From positions 1 through 21,992 of the forward strand of contig JAFQWB010000012.1 in NCBI GenBank assembly GCA_017407725.1: a stretch of 21,992 bases of DNA, written 5' to 3'. Shown here in pieces: positions 1 through 7,066 of this stretch (within the stretch, counting starts at the first letter, position 1; each line of letters begins with the position of its first letter). A program made the translations under genes and the position numbers. The notes under the pieces are model-generated. The model made no database searches. It was not told the DNA's origin and saw only the letters and a list, made by a program, of their open reading frames with translations. The stretch comes from Clostridia bacterium. GTDB taxonomy: Bacteria > Bacillota_A > Clostridia > Oscillospirales > CAG-272.

Positions 1-136
1 ATGCTTGCCCACTGTGCCAAAGGCACAACATCATTGCCGTAGGCTACATCATTAGGCGAAGCCGACATCACTTGCCCGTAAGGGCAAGCATCGTTCGGCA
101 GACCTGCTTTATCGCAGGTCGCCGTGGGGGTTCCCC
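1..136. repeat. Chain of short hairpins joined by ACATCA words (interspersed repeat cluster, cut by window edge)
   Basis: ACATCA occurs at 28-33, 46-51 and 65-70, with a related GCATCG at 88-93. Between these words lie small inverted repeats of differing sequence: 14-26 (GTGCC/GGCAC), 36-44 (GCC/GGC), 55-63 (GGC/GCC) and 71-88 (CTTGCCC/GGGCAAG, loop GTAA). They are followed by 101-120 (GACCTGC/GCAGGTC) and 126-136 (GGGG/CCCC). The arms differ from unit to unit but always pair, as expected if structure is kept and sequence is not. The first bases (GCTTGCCC, 3-10) repeat the left arm of the 71-88 hairpin, so the cluster probably continues beyond the window. No protein gene is supported here. 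I read it as an intergenic repeat of the kind found scattered in Clostridia genomes; that family assignment is from memory and inference. Confidence 0.6.
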
Positions 137-146
137 TTATTTTTCT

Positions 147-180
147 CTTAAGTACCCTTTTTAAAAAAAGGTCCTTAAGG
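147..180. repeat. Imperfect inverted repeat next to the hairpin cluster
   Basis: CTTAAG at 147-152 pairs with CTTAAG at 174-179. Inside these arms a run of T (158-162) faces a run of A (163-169), and CCTTAAGG at 173-180 is itself a palindrome. It may be the end of the neighbouring repeat cluster or a weak terminator for a gene to the left of the window. From here to 267 nothing else is visible. Confidence 0.35.
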
Positions 181-267
181 ATCCCCAAAAAACTTTATAA
201 AAGGAATTAATTAATTTATACCGAAAAGTTTTTGTGTCACTTTTGGGAGAAATCAACCGCTATACAA

Positions 268-303
268 GGATAAAACAAAAAATCGGCTGTGAAGCCGATT
301 TTT
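268..303 (-). terminator. Rho-independent terminator of the phosphatase gene
   Basis: An 11-bp perfect stem (278-288 with 293-303, loop GTGA or TCAC) has the core ATCGGCT/AGCCGAT. Read on the minus strand it is followed by TTTTTTGTTTTA. It lies 18 bases past the stop codon of the minus-strand gene ending at 321. The plus strand also has a T run, so it could work both ways. Confidence 0.85.
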
Positions 304-320
304 CAATATCATCAATATTC

Positions 321-1007
321 TTAAACGTAGAATTCCTCGTCAGTATCAAGGCAAAGACAACCGAGATATTCACCGTAAACGGCGCCGCAGTCAAGACCGA
401 TCTGGCTCTTGCCTCTGTAAATAAGACCTCTGCAGTCCTCGTCTATTTCAAAAGTAGGCTTGTGACCGGTTACAAGAATCCTATCTCTGAAATAATTCCT
501 CTCGTAATCGTTTTCGCACTTTGTTATTTCATCTACGGTATACTTGTCAAGAGGCTTGTCGGGGGAGAAATTTCCGAGACCGGCATGAGCAAGAACGAAC
601 TTCATACCGTCAACAGAAACCTCGTCGTAAAGCACCGACTCGTCTGAAAGATACGCAAGAGCATCCTCCTTTTCCTCATCGGAAAGGCTCTGGAATTCGG
701 TGACCGTGGTAAGTCCGCCGCCATTTTTAACCCAGTCTCCGAAGTTTCTTCTGAAGGATGCATCATCCTTTGAATCCTCTTCCATAAGTCTTGTAAGCAT
801 CTTAAGCGCTTTCAGATCGTGATCACCGATTATGGGGAAAACGTTGCATCTCATAAGCGCATCGTCTATTATCTTGAAGGGCTCGGGTCCGATATCCATA
901 ATATCGCCGAGAATAAAAAGCGAATCGGAATCCTTCAGCTTTATTTTCTTTATCATTTCCGTGTACTTGTCAAAGCATCCGTGCAGATCGCTCATAACGT
1001 AGAACAT
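321..1007 (-). CDS. PPP-family metallophosphatase (serine/threonine or dinucleotide phosphatase type)
   Basis: The 228-residue protein carries the phosphoprotein phosphatase signature: DLHG at residues 7-10, GDIMD at 34-38, GDHD at 61-64, HAG at 141-143 and GHKPT at 181-185. In this family two metal ions bound by Asp and His residues activate water to hydrolyse phosphoesters. Bacterial members act on phosphoproteins or on dinucleoside tetraphosphates; the sequence does not decide which. The usual GNHE box reads GDHD, so the metal-binding Asn is an Asp (residue 62) and the Glu is an Asp (64). There is no signal peptide, so it is probably cytosolic. The ATG at 1007 has AAAGAGG a few bases upstream, its own promoter, and its own terminator, so it is a single-gene unit transcribed away from thiI. 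Confidence 0.85.
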   Translation of the reverse strand: MFYVMSDLHGCFDKYTEMIKKIKLKDSDSLFILGDIMDIGPEPFKIIDDALMRCNVFPIIGDHDLKALKMLTRLMEEDSKDDASFRRNFGDWVKNGGGLTTVTEFQSLSDEEKEDALAYLSDESVLYDEVSVDGMKFVLAHAGLGNFSPDKPLDKYTVDEITKCENDYERNYFRDRILVTGHKPTFEIDEDCRGLIYRGKSQIGLDCGAVYGEYLGCLCLDTDEEFYV

Positions 1008-1077
1008 ATATTACCTCTTTCTTATTCTGCGCACTCTTTTTGTGCCAAAATTCTCTGACCTTTCGTTTCTTGTAAAT

Positions 1078-1106
1078 ATAATATCATAAAATTCTTTCAT
1101 TATCAA
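1078..1106 (-). promoter_or_regulatory. Sigma-A-type promoter for the phosphatase gene
   Basis: On the minus strand, TTGATA (1106-1101) and TATTAT (1083-1078) are separated by exactly 17 bases. The -10 box is about 70 bases upstream of the ATG at 1007. Confidence 0.7.
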
Positions 1107-1115
1107 TAGTTTTTA

Positions 1116-1144
1116 TTGCATTTTAGAAAAATGAATGATATAAT
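1116..1144 (+). promoter_or_regulatory. Sigma-A-type promoter for thiI, with extended -10
   Basis: TTGCAT at 1116-1121 and a perfect TATAAT at 1139-1144 are 17 bases apart. TG at 1136-1137 gives an extended -10 (TGATATAAT). Predicted transcription starts near 1151, leaving a leader of about 35 bases. The box is ten bases from the divergent phosphatase promoter without overlapping it. Confidence 0.8.
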
Positions 1145-1185
1145 AACTACATGATAACACAAATTCCCGAAAGGTAACTTAAAAT

Positions 1186-2367
1186 ATGAGAGAAATTATT
1201 CTTTGCAAATACGGCGAGCTGGTTCTCAAGGGTCTCAACAAGAAAACCTTCGAGTCAATACTCCTTTCAAAGGTCAAGGCGGCAATCGCAGGGCTCGGCG
1301 AATTTTCAATATACTATTCACAGTCGGTAATGTACGTCGACCCGATCGACGATAACTGCGACTTCGAAGAGGCGTTCAAAAGAATCTGCAGAGTTTTCGG
1401 ATTCGTTTCGATCATCCGTGCCGCAAAGGCAGAAAAGACGGTCGAGGACATACTTGCAGTCGCGGCAGAATATCTTCCCGATTTTCTTTACGGCAAAAAA
1501 ACCTTTAAGGTTGAAGGCAAGCGCTCTGATAAGCGATTCCCGATGACCTCACCCGAAATCAGCGGCGAGATCGGAGGCGTGCTTCTTGACAAGATGCCCG
1601 GTCTTTCTGTAGACCTCGTAAATCCCGAAATAACAGTAAGAGTTGAGATCCGTGAAAAATATGCATATCTCCACGCGGGCGGCGTGAAGGGAGCAGGCGG
1701 AATTCCCTACGGTTCAAGCGGAAAAGCTCTTTTGCTTCTCTCGGGCGGTATTGACAGCCCCGTTGCAGGCTACATGATGGCAAGGCGCGGCGCGGTAGTT
1801 GACTGTCTGCACTTCGAATCCTTCCCATACACAAGCGAAAGAGCAAAAGAAAAGGTTCTTGAGCTTGCAAAGAAGGTCGCAAAATACACGGGAAATCTTC
1901 GCGTAAGAGTAATTTCACTCACAAAGATCCAGGAAGAGATCCGCGACAGAGCAGACGAGGACTATTTCACACTCCTTTTAAGACGCTCGATGATGAGACT
2001 TGCCGAAAAGGTTGCCAAAACCCATTTCTGCGATGCAATTATCACGGGCGAGAGTCTTGGCCAGGTTGCAAGCCAGACAATGAAGACAATTACGGTTACC
2101 GACTGTGCGGTCGATATGCCCATTTTCCGTCCTCTTATCGGTATGGACAAGGAAGAAATCATTGCAATAGCAAGAAGAATTGACACCTTCGAGACCTCGA
2201 TCCTTCCCTACGAGGATTGCTGCACGATATTTACTCCCAAGCATCCGAGAACAAGACCCGAGCTTGAAAAGGTTCTTGCAGAGGAAGCAAAGGTTGACTT
2301 CGAAGCACTTGAAAAAGAAGCTCTTGAGAGCATTGAGTATCACGAAATAAAGGGCTACGACGACTAA
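1186..2367 (+). CDS. thiI: tRNA 4-thiouridine synthase ThiI, short form without rhodanese domain
   Basis: This protein of 393 residues has an N-terminal ferredoxin-like part and a THUMP RNA-binding domain (about residues 60-165). The PP-loop ATP pyrophosphatase domain follows, with its SGGIDS motif at residues 186-191. ThiI adenylates uridine 8 of tRNA and inserts sulfur; in some bacteria it also supplies sulfur for thiamine thiazole. The C-terminal rhodanese domain of the roughly 480-residue E. coli enzyme is absent, and the length matches the Bacillus form (about 400). The segment CCTIFTPKHPRTRP near residue 350 is typical of ThiI. Sulfur must then come from a cysteine desulfurase, which is not encoded nearby. 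AAAGGT lies about ten bases before the ATG. It is the only plus-strand gene here, transcribed alone from its own promoter and ended by the hairpin at 2428-2473. Confidence 0.95.
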   Translation: MREIILCKYGELVLKGLNKKTFESILLSKVKAAIAGLGEFSIYYSQSVMYVDPIDDNCDFEEAFKRICRVFGFVSIIRAAKAEKTVEDILAVAAEYLPDFLYGKKTFKVEGKRSDKRFPMTSPEISGEIGGVLLDKMPGLSVDLVNPEITVRVEIREKYAYLHAGGVKGAGGIPYGSSGKALLLLSGGIDSPVAGYMMARRGAVVDCLHFESFPYTSERAKEKVLELAKKVAKYTGNLRVRVISLTKIQEEIRDRADEDYFTLLLRRSMMRLAEKVAKTHFCDAIITGESLGQVASQTMKTITVTDCAVDMPIFRPLIGMDKEEIIAIARRIDTFETSILPYEDCCTIFTPKHPRTRPELEKVLAEEAKVDFEALEKEALESIEYHEIKGYDD

Positions 2368-2427
2368 AATAGGATTTCTTTGTTATGATCAGTTGACAAT
2401 AATACAACATCTTAAACTTATAAAATT

Positions 2428-2473
2428 AAAAATCCCCTTGTGTAAACTATAGTTTACACAAGGGGATTTTTTT
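2428..2473. terminator. Bidirectional terminator between convergent genes, containing the TGTAAACTATAGTTTACA palindrome
   Basis: This is a perfect inverted repeat with 22-bp arms and no spacer (2428-2449 with 2450-2471). Each end is an A run on one side and a T run on the other, so both thiI (plus) and the aminotransferase gene (minus, stop at 2479) would be terminated. The outer arm CCCC/GGGG followed by seven T on the plus strand is a classical intrinsic terminator. The inner 18 bases (2441-2458) are identical to the centre of the palindrome at 7678-7695. Confidence 0.85.
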
Positions 2474-2478
2474 GATTT

Positions 2479-3732
2479 TTATCGGTCGTTTCTATCCTTT
2501 ATGACCTCGAATGCCTCTCTTGCTATCTCAACCGTTTCCTTTATATCCTCGTCGCTGAGAGCGGCGTTTATAAAGTGGTTGTGATGGTTAGTAAAGAAGA
2601 TTCCCCTCTTCACGCACTCCGCGATCCAAGCCTGGTGAAGCTTAAGCGAGGGGTCATCGGCAATTCTTAAATAGAAGAGCGATGGAACACCCGTAACGTG
2701 AAGGTCAAATCCGAATTCTGCGGCGGCTCCTTCAAGTCCGCTCTTGAGCTTTTCTCCTTTTTCAATAAGAAGCGAAGGAAGATTAAGCTTTTTCATCTTT
2801 TCAATACAAGCAATTCCTGCCGCAAAGGGCACAGCCGAGAGCCAATAAGATCCCGTATAGGTCATTCCCGATACGGTGTTCTTAATGAATTCCTTTCCGC
2901 AAAGAGCACTCACGTTATATCCGTTTGCAAGAGCCTTGCAGAAGCATATAAGATCTGCTTCAAATCCGAAATAGTGGTCAGAGCCTGCAAGATCAAGTCT
3001 GAAGCCTGCTCTTACGTCGTCAACGATAAGAACCGTTCCCTCGTCGGTGCACTTCTTTCTGACCTTCTGCCAGAAATCCTTCTCGGGAAGGACGTTATCC
3101 ATAAAGTTTCCGTGCATATAAGGCTGACCGATAACCGCCGCTATCTCACCCTTATATTTATCGAACACCTTTTCGAGCTGCTCAAAATTGTTCCATTCAA
3201 CGTAAATATTGTTAATTACGTCCTCTTCAATAACACCGGCATAGTCGATCTTCTGCGTCCATGGAGAAATTCCGTGATAATATCCCTTGAAGAAAACTAT
3301 CTTTTTTCTATGAGTGTAAGCTCTGGATGCCATAACGGCAAGAGTTGTTACGTCATTTCCGTTCTTTGCGAAGAACGCCCAATCGGCGGTATTTACAGTT
3401 TCAACGAGAAGATCGGCAAAGTCGATCATTACCGTATTGGGAAGCGTCGTACAGTCGGAGATCTTTCTCTGCTTTGCCGCCGCCGCATCAACGTCGGGAT
3501 CGTGATAGCCGAGAATATTGGGTCCGTATGCGCACATGTAGTCGATGAATTTATTACCGTCAAGGTCCCAGAGATAAGCTCCCTCCGCCTTTGATGAATA
3601 GAGCGGGAACGCCTCAACCGGGATATAGCAACCCTCTGCAGGGCCCTGGTGTCCGTAAATTCCCGAGGGAATAACCTTTACCGCTCTTTCGAAAGCGGCT
3701 CTTGATTTTTCATAGGTGTAGATCTTATGCAA
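2479..3732 (-). CDS. Class III PLP-dependent aminotransferase, glutamate-1-semialdehyde aminomutase-like
   Basis: This 417-residue protein is a fold-type I PLP enzyme of aminotransferase class III. VDDVRAGFR (residues 237-245) corresponds to the DEVxTGFR motif that holds the pyridine nitrogen. Lys266 in CFCKALANGY is the likely Schiff-base lysine. YYHG (151-154) and a KNGNDVTT box (123-130) match the cofactor-binding loops. HemL itself normally has NSGTEA in that box. This variant, and the absence of tetrapyrrole genes nearby, suggest a related enzyme with another amino-group substrate, which cannot be named from sequence. The start is TTG at 3732, preceded by AAGGGGG at a proper distance; no ATG is close. 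It lies 14 bases after the SCP2-like gene and is probably cotranscribed with it, which may point to a shared, unknown pathway. Confidence 0.85.
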   Translation of the reverse strand: MHKIYTYEKSRAAFERAVKVIPSGIYGHQGPAEGCYIPVEAFPLYSSKAEGAYLWDLDGNKFIDYMCAYGPNILGYHDPDVDAAAAKQRKISDCTTLPNTVMIDFADLLVETVNTADWAFFAKNGNDVTTLAVMASRAYTHRKKIVFFKGYYHGISPWTQKIDYAGVIEEDVINNIYVEWNNFEQLEKVFDKYKGEIAAVIGQPYMHGNFMDNVLPEKDFWQKVRKKCTDEGTVLIVDDVRAGFRLDLAGSDHYFGFEADLICFCKALANGYNVSALCGKEFIKNTVSGMTYTGSYWLSAVPFAAGIACIEKMKKLNLPSLLIEKGEKLKSGLEGAAAEFGFDLHVTGVPSLFYLRIADDPSLKLHQAWIAECVKRGIFFTNHHNHFINAALSDEDIKETVEIAREAFEVIKDRNDR

Positions 3733-3746
3733 CTTTAGTTTCCCCC

Positions 3747-4502
3747 TTACGCGAGATATACCGACACTCTGTCGAGAATTCTGTTTATATTGTCAACCTG
3801 AGATATCATTCCACAGATTCTTACCTTGCCTTCGCCGACCGCGGCAACCGCATTTATATTTCCGTCAAAAAGATCTCTTGCAATCTTGATGCTTTCAAAT
3901 CTCATTTCAGAGAAGCACTCCTCGGGGTCTGTGTGAATCGCGGTAAGCTTGTGATCCTTTACCTCAACGCCGAGTGCAAGCTTGTCTCCGATAGCGAGTC
4001 TTACCGTTCCGTCAACGATATTTGACGCAGAGAAGCTTCCGACCTTGTCCTCGTTTCCGATTTCAGCTATTGCCGAAACGATAACGTGGAACATAATAAC
4101 CGTCGAGCAGGTATAAAATCTCTTATCCTCAAGATCTTCCTTTGTAGGTCTTAAATACTTTGAAAGTATATCGGTAAGTGCGGTGAAATTCTTAAGAAGG
4201 AACCCTACGTGATGGAATCCTGAGATCGGTATGGGCATACCGGTTCCGTCTATCATTTTGTTGAATTTTTCAGGCGAGGAAAAATAGAGCTTGATTGAGC
4301 ACTTTTCAGCACCCTTAACCATCTTTGCGCGACCTCTCTTAAATATAAGCGTAGCGCTCGGACCGTCCTTGATGACAAATCCAAGCGAAATATCCTTATC
4401 CTTTACGCATTCTCTTGCCTCGGGCACGTATTTTAAGAGATAGGGTATCGCTCCGAGTACGCCGAACAGATTGCAGTGAGCAAGAACTCTTTGATCTTTC
4501 AT
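3747..4502 (-). CDS. Uncharacterised protein with two SCP2-like (lipid-binding fold) halves
   Basis: I do not recognise a named function for this 251-residue protein. Residues about 38-105 (DGPSATLIFKRG, then VKGAEKCSIKLYFSS and a FNKMIDG segment) resemble an SCP2 sterol-carrier domain. Residues about 158-250 look like a second, diverged copy, with NIVDGTVRLAIGDK, a FESIKIARDLFDG segment and a distinctive C-terminus DNINRILDRVSVYLA. SCP2 domains bind lipids or acyl groups in a hydrophobic tunnel. There is no signal peptide or transmembrane helix, so a cytosolic binding or accessory protein is likely. GAAAGGA precedes the ATG by about eight bases. It sits directly upstream of the class III aminotransferase, and the two were probably kept together. 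The domain assignment is by eye and moderate. Confidence 0.6.
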   Translation of the reverse strand: MKDQRVLAHCNLFGVLGAIPYLLKYVPEARECVKDKDISLGFVIKDGPSATLIFKRGRAKMVKGAEKCSIKLYFSSPEKFNKMIDGTGMPIPISGFHHVGFLLKNFTALTDILSKYLRPTKEDLEDKRFYTCSTVIMFHVIVSAIAEIGNEDKVGSFSASNIVDGTVRLAIGDKLALGVEVKDHKLTAIHTDPEECFSEMRFESIKIARDLFDGNINAVAAVGEGKVRICGMISQVDNINRILDRVSVYLA

Positions 4503-4540
4503 TGGTTTTTCCTTTCAGAAGCAGTGTAAACTTTAGTTGC

Positions 4541-5944
4541 TTATTTTCTTGTCCATACGGTGCCTGCGGAGGTATCCTTAAGCTCGATTCCTCTTTCGGC
4601 AAGAATATTTCTTATTTCGTCAGCTCTCTGATAGTCCTTGTTCTTCTTTGCGTTCTTTCTTTCCTCGATAAGAGCCTCTATCTCTTCTCTTTCGGGATCA
4701 TCGGCATTTGCATCATCTGCTTTTTTTGCCGTAAGAAGATTGAGCGAAAGCACGGTGTCGAAAAGTCTTATAATTTCTCTCTTTGTAGCTCCGCTGACCT
4801 TTTCCTTAAGCACGTCGTAAACGAGTGTAAGACCCATTGCGGTGTTGAGATCGTTTCCAACCTGCTTTATGAACTTGTATTTGTACTTTGTTACCGTCTC
4901 GTTATCGATCTCGCCCTCGTTATCAATAGCGGAGATCTTCGATATGAGCTTTTCATATGCTCCCTTTGCATTGTCAAGAGATTCGTAAGAGAAAACGAGA
5001 GGCTTTCTGTAGTGCGACTGCAAGCAGAAGAATCTGTAGGCAATAGGATCGTATCCCTTCGATTCAAGAAGAGAAACTGTAAGGAAGTCGCCCTTAGACT
5101 TGCTCATTTTTCCGCTTTCATCATTAAGATGATGAACGTGGAACCAGTAGTTGCACCACTTGTGTCCAAGATAAGCCTCGCTCTGCGCGATCTCGTTTGT
5201 GTGGTGAGGGAAAATATTGTCAACGCCGCCGCAGTGAATATCAAGATACTCACCAAGGTTCTTCATCGAAATGCAGTAGCACTCGATATGCCATCCGGGA
5301 TAGCCTATTCCCCAAGGAGAATCCCACTTGAGCTCCTGATCCTCGAACTTCGACTTTGTAAACCAAAGCACAAAGTCAGCCTTGTTTCTCTTGTTATCAT
5401 CCTTGGAAACGTCCTCTCTTACGCCCTCCATAAGATCATCTGACGAGTGACCTGTGAGCGCATAGTAATCATCTGTCTTTGAGGTGTCAAAATAGATATT
5501 TCCGCCTGCCTCATACGCGTATCCCTTTTCAATAAGCTCTTGTGTAACCTTGATGAAATCATCCACCATAGAGGTTGCAGGAACTATAGTTGCGGGCTTT
5601 TTGATGTTTAACTTTTCGCAGTCTGAGAAGAAGGCGTTCTTGTAGAACTCAGCAATCTCCATAACCGTTTTGTGCTCTCTCTTTGCACCCTTGAGCATCT
5701 TGTCCTCGCCCGTATCGGCATCGCTTGTGAGATGTCCTACGTCGGTGATGTTCATAACTCTGTCAACGTTATATCCCTCGAACGTAAGGTACTTTTCGAG
5801 CACGTCCTCCATAATATAAGTACGGAGATTTCCGATATGTGCAAAATGATAAACGGTAGGTCCGCAGGTATACATCTTTACACTGTCCTCGTTTACCGGA
5901 ACAAATTTATCCTGTGTTTTTGTAAGAGTGTTATAGATCTTCAT
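4541..5944 (-). CDS. cysS: Cysteinyl-tRNA synthetase
   Basis: CysRS charges tRNA-Cys with cysteine using ATP. The 467-residue protein is the usual length and has all class I hallmarks: TCGPTVY at residues 26-32, the HIGH-type box HIGN (36-39) and KMSKS (279-283). The zinc site that selects cysteine is intact: Cys27, Cys222 (in GWHIEC), His247 and Glu251 (in PHHTNE). The C-terminal end has the anticodon-binding helices and the typical ERxxAxxxKDYxxADxIR segment. GAAAGG precedes the ATG. It lies 59 bases after nrdR and 38 bases before the SCP2-like gene, in the same direction, so it is probably part of the long minus-strand transcript, although a promoter in the 59-base gap cannot be excluded. 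Confidence 0.97.
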   Translation of the reverse strand: MKIYNTLTKTQDKFVPVNEDSVKMYTCGPTVYHFAHIGNLRTYIMEDVLEKYLTFEGYNVDRVMNITDVGHLTSDADTGEDKMLKGAKREHKTVMEIAEFYKNAFFSDCEKLNIKKPATIVPATSMVDDFIKVTQELIEKGYAYEAGGNIYFDTSKTDDYYALTGHSSDDLMEGVREDVSKDDNKRNKADFVLWFTKSKFEDQELKWDSPWGIGYPGWHIECYCISMKNLGEYLDIHCGGVDNIFPHHTNEIAQSEAYLGHKWCNYWFHVHHLNDESGKMSKSKGDFLTVSLLESKGYDPIAYRFFCLQSHYRKPLVFSYESLDNAKGAYEKLISKISAIDNEGEIDNETVTKYKYKFIKQVGNDLNTAMGLTLVYDVLKEKVSGATKREIIRLFDTVLSLNLLTAKKADDANADDPEREEIEALIEERKNAKKNKDYQRADEIRNILAERGIELKDTSAGTVWTRK

Positions 5945-6003
5945 TTCATTATGCCTTTCAATAGTTAGCCTGGTTGTATTTTATGCGCAAAGCGCCTTTT
6001 TTC

Positions 6004-6483
6004 TCAGTTGTTTTTCTTTGTTCTCTTTCTGAGCGGCTTACCCTGAAGCTGCTCAATTGCCTGGAGGAAGGTCTCGATATCCTTGAATTCTCTGTAAACG
6101 GAAGCAAATCTTACGTACGAAACCTCATCTATGGGCTTGAGGCGTTCCATAACCATTACTCCTATCTCGCTTGTGGGAACCTCGGTTCTGAGCGAGTTTA
6201 TAAGATCCGATTCGATGTCGGCAGCTATCTGCTCAAGCTGGTCGGAGGTGACAGGTCTCTTATAGCACGATTTAACAAGACCTAAAAGTATCTTCTGCTT
6301 ATCGAATACTTCCTTTGCACCGTCCTTTTTGATTACGAACAAAGGAGTTTTCTCAATAAATTCATATGTTGTAAACCTGTGTTTACATTCAAGGCATTCT
6401 CTCCTTCTTCTGATGCTTGAGTTTTCAGACGGTCTTGAGTCTGTTACCTTGCTTTCGCCACACCCGCATGCAGGACATTTCAT
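6004..6483 (-). CDS. nrdR: Transcriptional repressor NrdR
   Basis: NrdR senses ATP/dATP and represses ribonucleotide reductase genes by binding NrdR boxes. The 159-residue protein has the zinc ribbon (Cys3, Cys6, Cys30, Cys33) with RRRREC and RFTTYE, followed by an ATP-cone domain (about residues 49-139) with VIKKDGAKEVFDKQKIL. The C-terminus ends in basic residues. A strong AAGGAAGGG site precedes the ATG. In many Clostridia and other Bacillota nrdR lies away from the reductase genes, as here; no nrd gene is in the window. Positions 6370-6387, coding for the conserved KHRFTT region, form the inverted repeat TGTAAAC-N4-GTTTACA, which has the same half-sites as the two intergenic palindromes. 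Confidence 0.96.
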   Translation of the reverse strand: MKCPACGCGESKVTDSRPSENSSIRRRRECLECKHRFTTYEFIEKTPLFVIKKDGAKEVFDKQKILLGLVKSCYKRPVTSDQLEQIAADIESDLINSLRTEVPTSEIGVMVMERLKPIDEVSYVRFASVYREFKDIETFLQAIEQLQGKPLRKRTKKNN

Positions 6484-6520
6484 AGCTTAACCCTTCCTTT
6501 TTTTATGGCTTATTTTTGTC

Positions 6521-7066
6521 TTAATCATTTGTGCCGCAGTTTTCCTGCGTCTTATTTTTTCTGAATACAATAAATTTTGAAATAAAATAGTTGCAAATAA
6601 CAACGAATACAGCGGCAACGCACTTTGCTATAAAGTCAGCCGTGAATATCTTCTCGATCATTCCGATAATGCCGTCTGCATATTCCTCCTTAGGCTGGAA
6701 GAGACCCAAAAGACCGAAAAGCTTGTTTCCTCCGAGAACGATTCCCGTTTCCATAAACCAGGTAATAACTCTTGCTCCCGCAAAGGTTCCGAGCTGTCTT
6801 ATGATCGATCCCGTCTCGTTATCCTTATTTCTGAAAACGAAGAGCTTGTTCACAACGAATGCAAAGGCAACCGAAATCACCCACTGCACTATCTGAGCTA
6901 TAATTATAAGCAGGTCGGATGCGCTTCCATCCGCGTTATGCATGCTTTCAAGGCCTATAAGTGCCATTGTGGTTGCTTTGTACGCGACAAACGCAACTAC
7001 AGTTGTCATAACTCCCGCTATGATATAATCAATTATCTCTCTGTATTTCTTATATAGTTTCAACAT
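6521..7066 (-). CDS. GtrA-family integral membrane protein
   Basis: A 181-residue protein with four hydrophobic segments (roughly residues 10-35, 48-80, 95-120 and 140-170) and the repeated GtrA signatures VNKLFVFR and ISKFIVFR. GtrA proteins are small membrane proteins associated with moving polyprenyl-linked sugars or with cell-surface polysaccharide synthesis, usually next to a glycosyltransferase gene. None is present here, so the partner must be elsewhere. The ATG at 7066 lies inside the end of the Toprim gene (overlap of 17 bases), and the Shine-Dalgarno site is weak, suggesting translational coupling to that gene. The family call is good; the substrate is unknown. Confidence 0.85.
   Translation of the reverse strand: MLKLYKKYREIIDYIIAGVMTTVVAFVAYKATTMALIGLESMHNADGSASDLLIIIAQIVQWVISVAFAFVVNKLFVFRNKDNETGSIIRQLGTFAGARVITWFMETGIVLGGNKLFGLLGLFQPKEEYADGIIGMIEKIFTADFIAKCVAAVFVVICNYFISKFIVFRKNKTQENCGTND

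Noticed and set aside
1..136. CRISPR array in the ACATCA repeat cluster
   Set aside because: The repeated word is only six bases, the spacing is under 24 bases, and the variable parts are self-pairing. No cas gene is near.
234..647. Plus-strand reading frame of 137 codons
   Set aside because: It runs antisense over the phosphatase gene and its terminator, has no family-like motif, and the minus-strand gene has promoter, ribosome site and signature motifs.
2441..2458. CcpA (cre) site in the TGTAAACTATAGTTTACA palindrome
   Set aside because: The half-sites resemble cre arms, but the central CG is missing and the spacing is four bases longer; one copy lies inside a terminator between convergent genes.
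4415..5443. Plus-strand reading frame of 342 codons opposite cysS
   Set aside because: It is a shadow of cysS, which has every synthetase motif; the shadow protein is Cys- and Leu-rich without a recognisable domain.
5980..6000. Plus-strand terminator between cysS and nrdR (GCGC-AAA-GCGC with T run)
   Set aside because: The stem is only four pairs and there is no plus-strand gene to end; on the minus strand no T run follows.
6370..6387. NrdR self-binding box inside nrdR
   Set aside because: The inverted repeat does not match the known NrdR box pattern (ACAC, AT-rich centre, TGT-type ends), so self-regulation by NrdR is not supported.
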